This document shows positions 1 to 10,459 of a DNA stretch of 64,000 nt, one piece after another (position 1 is the stretch's first letter; each line of letters starts with the position of its first letter). The notes beneath the pieces are model-generated. The model ran no database searches. It was not told where the DNA came from and saw nothing but the letters and a program-made list of their open reading frames with translations. The position numbers were made by a program, and so were the translations under genes. The stretch is from positions 472,992,573 to 473,056,572 of the forward strand of contig NC_081409.1 in assembly GCF_030272615.1 (NCBI RefSeq), in the 5' to 3' direction. The stretch comes from Cryptomeria japonica. Lineage: Eukaryota; Streptophyta; Pinopsida; Cupressales; Cupressaceae.

Positions 1-631
1 ATTCTAAATGACCATAATTGAATCGCCTTGAGGGGTGATGAAAATAATTCTGGCTCCTAGTCCATGATTTGTGTAAGAACCATCAAAATACACTTTCCAA
101 GTGGTGGATGTTGCCAATGTGAACACGGTTTTATCCAAAAAAATCTACTAATAGAGGGTGATTGTCTTGCAAGGTAGTTTCTACCAATTGATCTACTATA
201 ATTTGCCCTTTTATTGATTTTTTGTCCACATATTCTATGTCAAACTCACTTCAAATCATGACCCATTTGGCCAATCTTCTATTTAATGTTGCTCTACTCA
301 AAAGATACTTAAGGGGATCAAAAGGTGTAATGAGTTGAAATTTATGAATTAGGATAGAGTGTCTAAGATTTTATGACATGAAGATCACTACTATATAGGC
401 TCATTCTATGGGAGTGTAATTAAGCTCATACCCAATAAGTGTTCTACTTATATAGTAGACTGCTCTTTCCTTTCCTTGGTTGTCATGATGGGCCAAAAGG
501 GATCCCAAAGATGACTTTATTGTTGATATATACAGTAATAAAGGCTTACCTAGAATAGGTGGAACTAGCACTAGTGTAGTCAAAAGATAATCCTTTAAGG
601 CTTGGAATACTTCTTGACACAGATTATGCAC
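1..631 (-). pseudogene. Ty3/gypsy (Tat-type) RT end and RNase H fragment (element A)
   Basis: Read leftwards, 631-401 encodes the end of a gypsy reverse transcriptase and the start of its RNase H (residues such as FQALKDYLLT and AVYYISRTL). At about 95-30 a second RNase H-like start appears (YFDGSYTNHGLGA). The same order and similar wording occur in the large element C at 16426-15290, so I place this in the Tat group, whose members have a second, plant-type RNase H. The fragment is cut by the window edge on the left and by the next element near 631. There are in-frame stops between the blocks and no palm motif or integrase. The copy is dead. It is most likely the flank into which element B inserted. 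Confidence 0.75.
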
Positions 632-633
632 GG

Positions 634-1263
634 TGTTTTGGATTCAAGAGTGTAGCTGACATTGTATGAAGCTTTTTTTCTGTAGCATGTATGTATATCA
701 ATCTCATCCCTTCTTTGGTTGAGTCTACTTATCAAATTTTAGGTGTGGATATATATAACTTATAGTTTTGCAAGATAGAGATATGTTTGATGAAAAACAA
801 CTAATGTGTACATATTGTATGCGAATTTTTTTTTTGAATATGAATGTTGTTTAGGTGTTATATGTACAATAAATGTAAAGGTGGTTGTGTACTTCAACAG
901 AACTATATCCCATGCATATGACATATACAATTCTAGTAGTTCAATTTTGTATTCCAGCTATAATCCTATTATCTAGGAGTGAGCCTTTTTGTATCTGGGT
1001 AGTGAACCCTCCAGGTAGTGAGCCCTCTCTAATAGTGAGCCACCTCTTTGTATTGTGTAACCAATTACATATTACATCATACTTGAGAGTTCATCCTCTC
1101 CATGATTTTTCCCATGTTGGGTTTTCCATGTATAAGTCTGGTGTTATGTGCTTTGTGTTGATTTCCTTTACTACATTTAAATTATGTTATGTGACTGGTT
1201 AGTTATAAGTTTTAATAAGTTTAAGGGAATACAACCCTCCCCTCTCAGTATTCTGGATATTCA
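634..1263 (+). repeat. 5' LTR of element B (left boundary uncertain)
   Basis: The right part (about 900-1263) resembles the 3' half of the copia-type LTRs elsewhere in the window. It has the phrase about gtgag/ccctc repeats, a 'cccatgttgggttttccat' segment and a CCCTCCCCTCT tract just before the end. It ends in TTCA at 1263, immediately before a primer-binding site. The left end is not certain: TGTTTTGG at 634 is a possible TG start, right where the gypsy fragment A stops. No matching target duplication was found. Confidence 0.55.
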
Positions 1264-1266
1264 ATA

Positions 1267-1281
1267 ATTGGTATTAGAGCC
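1267..1281 (+). other. Primer-binding site of element B (initiator tRNA-Met type)
   Basis: ATTGGTATTAGAGCC follows the LTR end by a few bases. It matches the complement of the plant initiator-Met tRNA 3' end (TGGTATCAGAGC) with one C-to-T change, which is typical for copia-type elements. Confidence 0.75.
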
Positions 1282-1359
1282 AACTCCTTTGGAAGAGTTT
1301 AGCCACTCAAAGGAGATCCATAAAATTGAACTTATAGACTTAAGTGTAAGAACTTAGAA

Positions 1360-2330
1360 ATGCTCTTGAGGATCTTGACGCATTTGAAAGTGAAAAAAAG
1401 AGATCTAAAATAAAATATCCAATTGGCTAATGAATGCATTGAGAAGCTAAGAGAACAAATCCAAAATTTTAAAATAAGGAATAAAGAAGTTAGTGAAGAG
1501 CTCAAGCAAGAAAATAGCACTATCACAGATCTAAAATCCAAAAGTGAAGATAATAAGAAGACCAAGGAGATCTTTAACAAAATGGTGAAATGCAAATCAG
1601 AGGAGTGCGAAAAGCTCAAAAAAGAAGTGACAACTCTAAGGGATGATCTAGAGAAAGCAAAGAAACAAGAAATCAAACCTAGTTTTGGTAAGTCTAATAA
1701 GATGATAGAGGTGAAGATGCCTTTGGAAAACTAAAAGGATGCAAGATTAGAATTTGGAAAATGCTCACAATCCAACATGAATAAAAAATAAGATCCACTT
1801 CTAAAAAACATGGTAGATTCCAACAAATCCATCAAGGAGGATAAAGATAAGTCACTGGTCGAGCAACAAGTAAGTAAAATGAATACTTTATTTAATGGTT
1901 CTTGTTACAAATGCAATAAAATAGGTCATAAAGTAGTAGATTGTAGGAATGGTATGAATCAAAATTCTATGTCTTTATCTAGTAAAAGTTATGCATGCAA
2001 TAAATATGGTCACAAAGATAATCAATGTAGGAATCCAGTCATAGGCCAAAATAGATATAATCATTTTGAAGGTTGTTATACATGCAATATTTTTGGACAT
2101 AAAGCTAACTAGTGTAGGTCAAGAAAAGCTCCGGTAAATATTAGATGCTATAACTGCAATAGATCCAGACATGTGGCAAGATAATGTAGAAGGAATGAGG
2201 TTAAAGCTCTAGATAAACCAGCAAAGAGAATCACTGTAGAAGATTTGAAGACTAAGATGAAGAAGATTTGGAAGAAGAAGGAAATTGTGGATGCACCTAG
2301 CTCCGGTGTAGGTACTTCATCCCGAAATTG
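1360..2330 (+). pseudogene. Gag-like coiled coil plus zinc knuckles (element B)
   Basis: The first part (about 1423-1734) is a highly charged coiled coil rich in Lys and Glu. The second (about 1900-2210) holds several CCHC zinc knuckles: CYKCNKIGHKVVDC, one beginning SYACNKYGH with its first Cys lost, CYTCNIFGH, and CYNCNRSRH. A stop at about 2110 falls inside the third knuckle and another inside the last. Zinc knuckles bind the element's RNA during packaging, so this is the structural protein. The arrangement of coiled coil then four knuckles is the same as in element H (63116-60497), so B and H are one superfamily. No protease or integrase follows. The gene is broken by stops and a frame change. 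Confidence 0.75.
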
Positions 2331-2630
2331 AAGAACATGTGGCTTTGGCCTAGGGGGAGTAATCAAAGAAAAATATTTCCCCTTGCCAAAGAAAGTAAGG
2401 CTAAAGTGACAATGTAAAAAAGTGTGTGTAAATCTAGTAAAGTGCATCAATTTATAGCTCATCACAAAAAATCTAGCATGGTATTGCAGAATTTGAGGTA
2501 GTGGATGAAAGTTTAAAGTGTATTTTTGATAAAATTTTATTTCACCAAGGAAATATAAGTCAAAGGCAATCAAGGAAATTAGGGTATTCTCGTGAATCTA
2601 TTTGAGGTACAATTAGTTGAATCTACTTCC

Positions 2631-5600
2631 ATGGCTACTCCTGTAGTTGTTGACATTGTGACCGAGCCTCACCCAATATTTGAGAAAAATTCATACAAGG
2701 TGATGGAGACTGATCAGGTAGGTGAACTTTCTAGTATACCAGTTAGAGTCATGTTGGCAGAGGATATCCAAGCATATATTCATGTGAAGTTTGATGAATT
2801 CAATCACCATGGGAAGATGTTGAGTTTGTAGATAGATGAGATGATGGGAAACAACCTTGATGTAAAACCTGAATTCAAAACCCTAGTTGAAAAGAAATTG
2901 AATACCTAGAATGATTTTCCAAATTTTTGATATGAAGATAAATGGGTAAGAATAGCAATGAGTAGATTCCACAATGAGTTCATGTGGTTAGATCAAACCT
3001 ATTGTATCACTAAGGAAGTAATGAGGGTTATTACTGGTTTGAGTGATTCCAGTGTCATTCCTATTTTAAAATCGATGAAGAATAAGGATGTAGTGAACTA
3101 ACAAGGGAACCCTGTGACATGCAATCCCTATCCATCACTTATGTTAAAAACAAGGTCATAAAGTATCTATCAATGATAATAGGAAATAAACTTTACTATA
3201 TCAAGTGAGACAATTCCATTTCTACCATGATAGTAAATGTGGCTTATGAGATAGTTGAGTTAAATAAGGATTTTGTTCTCTATGAAATTTTGAGAAAATA
3301 ATTTCTAGTCAACTTTGTGCAGTGTAAAAAGAAGAAACGCCCTTTGAAGTATGGAACCCTAGCACTATGTATTTTGTTTTATTTTTTGTAAGAAATTCTT
3401 GGTCAAGGAAGAGTACTTTGGTCACCAAATAGACCAGTAGGTACTCAAATTGTAGAGCGGCTAAGGATATTTCCTGATGATGTGGTAAAGGAAAATGCAT
3501 TCACTTCCTATTTCTCTTTCTTTCAACTCGACATGCAAAGGAGACAAAGGATACTAAAGGAAATGGTTGAGAAATACAAAGAAGATATTACCTTTATGTT
3601 CGCAACTAAAAAAATGCTACATGGAGGTTGTTGTCCCAAGGAAAATTCGGATTATATTATTCAATTATGAGGGTACTAAGGAAATGATAGAGGGTATAGC
3701 TCAAGTTTTACTAAAGATCCTTGTGGATGAAACATAAGAAATATTTGGAATGACATCTGAGAATTCTTTGAAGATTCACATGGACCATACCAAGAAAACT
3801 CATGAAAATAATGTAAAGGAAGTTATCTAGGAATAAATGGAAAAATCAACTATAAGTGAAGAGGAGATTATAGAGAATAGGCATTCTGGAAGACTAGTTG
3901 GCTCATCTAGAGCCTCTTCTAAAGAGAATCCAAAGATAATTCCTTCAGCCGGTTCAATCAAAGAAAAGAAGAAAAAAGAGACTAATAGGAAAACCATAGA
4001 AATTGAGTCTGAGGAAGAAGAAGAGCTAGAGAAATATTGGATTCATGTCCGGAATCCCAAAGCTAAGAAATTCAAGAGATCCTTTGATGTGGATAGTCTG
4101 TTCAAGTCAATTTCACAAGGGAAAAACCTAAAAAAGGTAGGTGATATCTATAATGAGGATATCAATGAAGATAAATATATTATAGTAAAAGCATTTTTAT
4201 TATATTGTGTTAAGTTAGGTGTAGCTGCAGAAGAATTTAGAAAGGATATACTAGATGAATTGTAGAAAGAATTAATTATAATTAGACAAGTTGCAAGAGA
4301 AGAAGAACAAGTCATTAAGGATCATGCTTTTGATTTTATTGGTTCCACTCTTTCGAAAGAAAACAAGCCAGTCTTATAGAAGCTTGTAAGACAAAATTAA
4401 GGATAGAGAAAAGTTTAGGTAGTCTTATGTTAGGAGAACTAGATGCTAGAGAAAAACTTACAAATGAAATCACTGGAAAGATAATGACTATAGCCAAGAA
4501 CCATGGAATGTTACCAATTATTGATTCTAGTACCCTTATCGTTAAGTTTGAGGATGTGAATAGTGATCCTATAGATAATGTGCCTATTATGAATGATGAA
4601 ATAAGTAATGCATAAAACTTCTATTGATCCTCTAGTAAACATTTATTCTAAAAAAGGATAAAGAAATTAAAATCTCAAGTGACAAAGTTCAAGAAGGCTA
4701 GGTGACAATAGAACAAGAAAGAAGTGAATTTGAGCCCAAGGCTGCATTAGAGGAAAGATCAAAGAATCATAACACTGTATCAGATGAAAAAGGGTCTGAG
4801 GCGGTAACTATGATTGGTACCAACTCCAATACAATTGATGACTCCTAGAAGAGTTTGTTCGCCTCAGCTTTAAACATCCAACCCATAACTTCTTCAAAAT
4901 TGATAGTTGACTTTTCTAAGGTTGATCCGATACAAAAATTTTAGATTGGAGAAGCTTTTTCTATCTTTTGTTAGACATGAATTTATAGGTGAATCACAAA
5001 AGAAGGATACAATTGTTGAAGAATTACTTACTGCACTTCATGATGCTATGCCTAAATGTGAATTATATTTGGCTATGCCTAGTGCTGATAATTTCTCTGA
5101 AAAATCACTCAAAAAAATTGAAAGAAAAATATGAGAAAGAAAGAGAAGAAGACAAAGAGAAACTGTTAATAGAACTTAGAGGTAAATGTGAGATCACATT
5201 TCAACAGCTCTCCAAACTCATCTACCAAGGTCAATCACATTTGTCAAACAAGAATATACTTTTCTCATATAGTCTTAAGTGGCTAGGCACCACAAAAAAC
5301 ATTAAAGACGAGATCAATAGTATTGAAGACAAAATCTGGCAAGCCTATGCTAACTGCCAATTAACTCAAGATCTTTTTGGTTCTGGAAAATCTACAATCA
5401 AAGAGCTACATAAGAAATATTATGAGTTGTAGTAGCAAAGAGATGATATTATTCTTCCTTTGGTTCAATTGAGAGACATGAGCACTGAAAGCATATCTAT
5501 TATAAACCATGCTCTTTCCAAAGCTTTATAGTTCAAATATTCTAACCTCTGTTTAATACAAGAAGCAGAGCAGATACATGCATCCTTACAAGTGCAGATT

Positions 5601-5690
5601 AAGTTCCTGATTGAAGCCATTTCACATTGGGACAAGCATAAAGATTCTTGGACCCCACATGTTTAGAAGATCAAGTAGTTCTCTAGTTAA
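2631..5690 (+). pseudogene. Long second ORF of element B, function unknown, decayed
   Basis: A chain of ORF pieces starts at ATG 2631. Its N-terminal part (2631-2831) aligns by eye with the start of the H ORF at 60193 (short motifs such as PHPIFE versus PRPIFQ, and AYIHVKF versus IYIHCHI). At 2945-3060 it reads SRFHNEFMWLD...ITKEVMRVITGL, matching SRVHGAFFWLD...ITKEVVKAITGL in H. At 3340-3430 it has LKYGTLALCILFYFL, again matching H. The middle (3837-4265) is acidic/basic and low complexity. The C-terminal third (4907-5690) is coiled-coil-like. Pieces starting at 2631, 3837 and 4989 share one frame, while others (3482, 4427) need frameshifts. There are many TAG/TAA stops. I recognise no known enzymatic family. 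It occupies the place of pol. Confidence 0.65.
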
Positions 5691-5762
5691 CATTGTTTTC
5701 CTCCCTTAGGGGAAGAAGTTTATGATAATTTCTTCTATTGGTTTTTACCTTTGTCATTATTG

Positions 5763-5774
5763 TCAAAGGAGGAG
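5763..5774 (+). other. Polypurine tract of element B, followed by a probable 3' LTR start
   Basis: CAAAGGAGGAG is followed directly by TGTTGTCC at 5775, the layout of a PPT and LTR start. The sequence after 5775 does not repeat the 634-1263 LTR, so the 3' LTR is probably truncated or the two LTRs are recombined. The end of B is therefore not defined. Confidence 0.45.
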
Positions 5775-5968
5775 TGTTGTCCTCATTTTTGGCCATGTCA
5801 TAAAAATAGGATAACCCTTACAAATTTTGTCCAATTTATAGTTCATGTGCTCTGAGAATGCTTTTCAAGGTAGTCTTATTTCCCCCTCATGCGTGATTTA
5901 GGACCCTCGATTCTTGATTTGGAGGTTCTAGTCCTTTTTTGTGTCTTTTAAGTTAGTTTTTGTGTTTT

Positions 5969-6663
5969 GGTGTAAATCAGGTTCACAAACCCAGATTACA
6001 CCTCTTTGGTGCACACAATTGTAAATCAAGGTTACAAACCCGAATTACACTTCCCTTTCAAAATTTAAAGGTTTTGTGCAAATAAAGTTTGTAACCCTGA
6101 TTTACACTTCATAGCCAAGTATTTCATGTTAGGTGCATGTTGGAGTTGTAACCCCGACCTACACCTAAATCCTTAGAAATCCTATTTTTGGTGCAAGGCG
6201 GGGTTGTAACCCCAACTTACACCAAGTCCTCCTATTTTTGGTATGAGGCGAGGTTGTCACCCCAACCTACACCAAGTTTTCTCATTTTGGTGTAGATTGG
6301 TGATACAACCCTGACCTACACCGAGTCCCCTAAAAACAATGCCGATCGGGGCCGTATCCCCGATCTACCCCAAGTCTTACTTGAATGGTGCAAGTTAAGG
6401 TTATAACCCTGACCTACACCATTTTGTTTTCCATTTTTACAACTTTTTAGTGTTAGTATAAATTAGAGTTGTAACTCTGACTTGCACCATGCTTGTTCCA
6501 TAGGTGTAAATCAGGTTTATAATCTTGATTCGCACCAGAGACCATTTTTCTTTCCTTTATGTTTTGCATAAGTGCATTTCAGACTTATAAGTCTAATATG
6601 CACCTATATGATTGTCGACCCCTCCCTTCATGCAAATCGGACTCATAAGTCCGAAATGCACTT
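5969..6663. repeat. Array of thirteen ~34-bp quasi-palindromic (hairpin) units
   Basis: Each unit reads roughly GGTGYAARTC-GGGTT-RTAACCC-GAYYTACACC, with its two arms complementary. I count units near 5969, 6020, 6076, 6132, 6190, 6240, 6289, 6340, 6387, 6455, 6503, 6571 and 6629, spaced about 50-60 bp with unrelated T-rich spacers. The arms differ between units but stay complementary within a unit. Unit 8 uses CGATCGGGG with CCCCGATC. Unit 12 centres on AGACTTATAAGTCT. Unit 13 centres on GGACTCATAAGTCC. The spacers differ in sequence and length, so this is not a simple satellite. No ORF explains it. Confidence 0.85.
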
Positions 6664-6791
6664 CATGGCCCCCTTTTGGTCATTTTTGTCCAACTCTAGG
6701 AATTATTCAAATCCATTTCTGGAACTCCACTCTAGATGCCAAATTCAACACATTGGGACGAAATGACTGTGAAATACAGGCTACCTTGTGT
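6664..6791. other. Short unassigned stretch between palindrome array and F1
   Basis: Nothing recognisable. The sequence that repeats at 53104 begins only at about 6792. Confidence 0.5.
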
Positions 6792-7552
6792 TGGAACCTT
6801 GATTTTTGGCAAAATTTAGTTTTCCTCAAGTTCTCAAATGGCCTTGTGTACACCAGGATTTTTGTAATTCATTAACATAGGAAAAAACTCTTTACCCTAC
6901 TAACATTCAATAATTTCTTTACTCTCAAATGGATACTGGTTTGAGAAGAATGGTTTATTTATTCACCAAGTAGGGATATTATTGTTACAAGTTCATTAAT
7001 GAAAGACATGAATAGAAAAGATGATATTGTTAAAGTAGAACCTGATATTGCGAAATTTCTATATGTGGGGTAAATGGGCTCCCATAAGGGTAGAGATTAG
7101 CATAAAGCTTCAAAAGGGAGCACTAAGACATTCTTTGCAAAGGATCATTCTTTTTCAGCAAGACATAGCATTTTTTCCAATGACAAGACACCATTTTGAC
7201 ATAATAGGCAACACCGGAAAAGTGAAAATAACCTTCTCTAAAAATTTAAGTTACACCAAAAATCCTCTTTATCAGTGTAACTCCCTTCAGGTCTCACTGA
7301 AAACATAAGGGTCATTGTAACATCGCTATCATACCAAGCACCAAAATGTCTTTTCAAAAATAGATGCTATAGAGAAAAGAAACTTAATGGAGAAGCTTCT
7401 TACCCATCTTGCCAAAATCATTGGTTTCTAGTGTAATAACCAAAATATGTTAAGCCCAAAAATTCTTTACCGAAATAAGATTCTATGGCAAAATTCTAGT
7501 GGGCCCCGTGACTGTGGGAGAAAGCCGAGGTAAATTATCGACAAAACCTATC
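6792..7552 (+). repeat. F1: 3' part of an F-family element, first segment
   Basis: From TTGGAACCTTGATTTTTGG onward this repeats 53104-53870 of element F with scattered substitutions. It stops exactly at the target duplication of element C (CTATC, 7548-7552) and resumes at 25177. In F this stretch lies downstream of integrase, so F1 is the 3' part of another copy of the same family. No integrase sequence precedes it here. Confidence 0.8.
6999..7245 (+). pseudogene. Small F-family ORF, decayed copy
   Basis: From ATG 6999 the reading MKDMNRKDDIVKVEP...KFLYVG matches the 80-residue ORF at 53304-53546 over its length. This copy has in-frame TAA/TAG stops (for example after FLYVG). It has no recognised domain. 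The position between integrase and the long downstream ORF is shared by both copies. Confidence 0.5.
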
Positions 7553-8701
7553 TGTGTGTGTGAAAAAGTGAACCTGGTAGCTGCAAGCACAACACTTCAA
7601 TTAAGTCATTATATGCATGGTTAGTAATCAATAATCAATAAGAAATAAACCATAGCAAGCGACTAATTTCCTTCTAAAAGATGCGAGTATAAGATTGCTC
7701 TCAGATTTTTATAAGCAATAATAGTGACTAGAGTACACCAAGATGAAGGATTTAATCTATATGACATTAATCTATATGGATGCAAGATGGATGAATAATT
7801 CAAGCAATAATAATCAATTCAAGCAACAATGGATGCAAGCAATAATGGATGTAAAATGAATGCAAATAATCTAAAAAGCACAATAATCTTCAATGACTCT
7901 AGAGAAAAATTAGCATGATAATAATCTCCAAGCGTGTTCTCAAAAATCTTTGGGGTGAATTGGAATGAGAGCTGAAGACTGAATTTATAGAGAATCACAA
8001 GAGAAAAAGCTCAATTTAGGATTAATTGAAATAATTGAGAAATTATGTTTAGTTAACCTTGAGATAGATTCCAATTATAGTTTAATTGAAATGCATTCAA
8101 ATTAGAAGTCCAAATTGCATTGGAAAATAATAATAAATTAATTCCATGCATATAGGATAAAAATAGATAATTCTTTAATTTATTCAAGAAAAGGGTCTTT
8201 TCAATGCAATTGAACTTCTTTTTCTGAAAAGCTTTGAGTTCCAATTTTAGAGAATAATTCAATAGTTCAATTAAATTGCTTTTCTGATTTCAAGTTCTAA
8301 GTTTAGAAAAAGAAATAATATCTCAAGTTTGATTTCTCTCTCAATTCAATTCTTTTTTTGTTTTATTTTCAATTCAACTCTCTGTAATAAATTAATTCAT
8401 CTTTTGTAATAAATTAATCCTTTTTGCATGATTGAATGGAAAATTTATTAATTAATTAAATATGCAAGGATATTTAATAAATTAAAATGGGATAATTAAT
8501 CAAAATGATATTCTTGGAAATGATTTGATTAATTAAATAAATATTTAATTAATATTGAGTAATTGATTTGCCATGTGATTTTTGATAATTAAAGAATTAA
8601 TAAAGTGCTCAAGATTGATTTAATTGCCTTTGTTTAGGACCTTGGTGATGTTGTCGAGATTAGGGGCCCATGGTTTAGATGACCAATTTTAGGGTATTAC
8701 A
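7553..8701 (-). repeat. 3' LTR of element C
   Basis: 1149 bp. It is a direct repeat of 24033-25171, with TG...CA ends on the minus strand. It is flanked on the left by the CTATC target duplication and on the right by the polypurine tract. It is rich in AATTAATT tracts. Confidence 0.9.
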
Positions 8702-8714
8702 TTTGCCCCTCTTT
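8702..8714 (-). other. Polypurine tract of element C
   Basis: On the minus strand AAAGAGGGGCAAA directly precedes the 3' LTR, the plus-strand primer position for reverse transcription. Confidence 0.8.
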
Positions 8715-9820
8715 GAATTAATGTGCGAGCAGTGCGTTGGTTCAAAGAATGTGTGATGTATAGGAAATGCCAGTTCTGAACTTGATTGATCATGAACTAG
8801 ATAAAAAGAAAGGTGTTTAGCTTGATTCGAAGTGACAAAGCTGAGTGAAGTCTGATTAAAGTGATACCGATCCTGAACTTGATTGAACTTAGGAATGATA
8901 GAAAACAAACATACCGAACTTAAACTTGATTGATCAAGAAGCGGATCCTACTGATCTAGAACTTGATTGATCTTAGATGCAGTGAGTGATGATTAGAATT
9001 GATCTTGAACTTGATTGATCAAGAAATGATGAGCGAAGAATGAACCATCTAGCTTGATCAAGAAACAAATACTGAGCACCTGCTTAGATTTAGTGTGATC
9101 AAAGAAACTCTTTAAACTTTTGATCAAGTTTAAATGAATAATCAGTTTGATTTGAAGCGATGAAACTGATTAATGTTAAGAGATTAATTCAGATGAAAGA
9201 CAAATATCAGCTTGATGTGAAGTGATGAAACTGATATGCCCCTTAGTGATTGATTCGATTCAGATGATTGAGAGATCTTAACTTGATGCGAAGTGATGAA
9301 GCTGAGATGCCCCTAGAGATGAGGTCTTATTTGATTTTCTTTAGTTGAAAAGATTTTTGCTCGACTTTCGATGAAGATTTGAAAAAATTTCTCGACTATG
9401 AGGAGATGTCAAGTCATAAGGTCATGAGTATGCCCCCTCGAGAGTGAAATCGAAAGATAGTGAGGGTACTTGATTATAGGCAATTGTTTGGCGAAAATAA
9501 GTTATTTGAGCACAAATTGATTCTCAGGATTTATTTTTTTCTAAAAAAAAAATTTCAGCATTGATTGATGAGAAATTGAGCGTAGAGTTGATTGAAATGT
9601 TGATGTTTAGAATGAAATTGAATTAAGATTCAGTGTTGAAATGGAGCTTAATTTGAAGAAAGAATGAGCATTTGATGAAAAAGTGCTAAGTAGTCAAAAT
9701 TGTGAAATTGACTAGCAAAATGATCTCGAATTTTGATTTCGATCCCAAAAATGAAATCAGAGTAGGCAAATTAGCTAAGGGTACAATTTTCATAACCATC
9801 GGAGCAAGTTGAAAAATTAG
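8715..9820. repeat. Degenerate short repeats between PPT and antisense gene in C
   Basis: No coding sequence. Between about 8770 and 9320 the phrases CTTGATTGATCAAG (self-complementary) and GAAGTGATGAARCTGA recur many times with variation, often followed by ATGCCCCT. The rest is AT-rich with no recognised feature. Confidence 0.55.
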
Positions 9821-9828
9821 GTTTTAGG

Positions 9829-9839
9829 CTATATATAGG
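9829..9839 (+). promoter_or_regulatory. TATA box of the antisense PMD unit
   Basis: CTATATATAGG is a textbook plant TATA box. It lies about 80 bp upstream of ATG 9911 on the strand opposite to the retrotransposon's own genes. Inference: the PMD unit has its own promoter. Confidence 0.55.
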
Positions 9840-9985
9840 ACGAAAGTGTCATTTTCAAATCATTTTAACCCTCCAAGTTTGAAAATTCAAAAAGCCTTAT
9901 GCGAAGAAAAATGGTGGTCCCTACTCGTCAGCATCGATTTGAGCACTAGAGACGTCACAATCAACCCCAAAACTACGAACCAATG

Positions 9986-10459
9986 GTAAGTGATCGATCT
10001 TTAGCCTCTTTATGTTTCCAATTTTGAATTTTTTTGTTCATTTTTCATGTTTTTCATGGGTTTTGGGTCGGGTGTCACAGTTTATCGTGCGAGACAGGAT
10101 CCCGTCTCGTATGAGAAACTGGCAAATTTTCTTTTGTCATTTGAAGCCATTAGATTTGTCATATGGGATTCACCCTTGTATCGTACGACAGGTCAATTAG
10201 AAGACCATTTTGTCATACGATGTGTAAAAGTTTGTCATTCGAGGCTGTTTTCTCGTACGAGAGCTATTCCTGACTCGTACGATATGCTGCTTGACTGTGT
10301 TTTGTTGTTCGAAAGACAGTGATTATTTTTGAAAGTGTAAACATGAAATTTTGCTTTTTCATTTGACTTATTTGGATTTTTGTGATGTTTAACTTCTCTT
10401 GTAGGCTCATTTGGAATGTTTTCTGATGATCATTGTTGGTTTTTTTTTTTTTTGCAGGT
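9986..10459 (+). other. Probable intron of the antisense PMD gene
   Basis: The left end is GTAAGT right after an ATG codon. The right end is a long T tract followed by GCAG. These are strong plant splice signals in the orientation of the PMD gene. By my count exon 1 (from ATG 9911) ends in phase 0 while the PMD frame needs one extra base, so the joined frame is not proven. A start at ATG 10503 in exon 2 is an alternative. Confidence 0.45.
10085..10300. repeat. Cluster of TCGTACGA-type motifs (right-hand set of C)
   Basis: TCGTACGA and near forms (TCGTGCGAG, TCGTATGAG, GTCATACGA, CTCGTACGAG) recur about eight times within the putative intron. One pair forms CGAGACAGGATCCCGTCTCG, a hairpin. 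The same motifs recur in the leader of C (22130-22440 and 23720-23930). Confidence 0.6.

Noticed and set aside
5969-6663. CRISPR-like array
   Set aside because: Units vary in sequence and are palindromic with irregular spacers, in a plant genome. No leader or cas gene.
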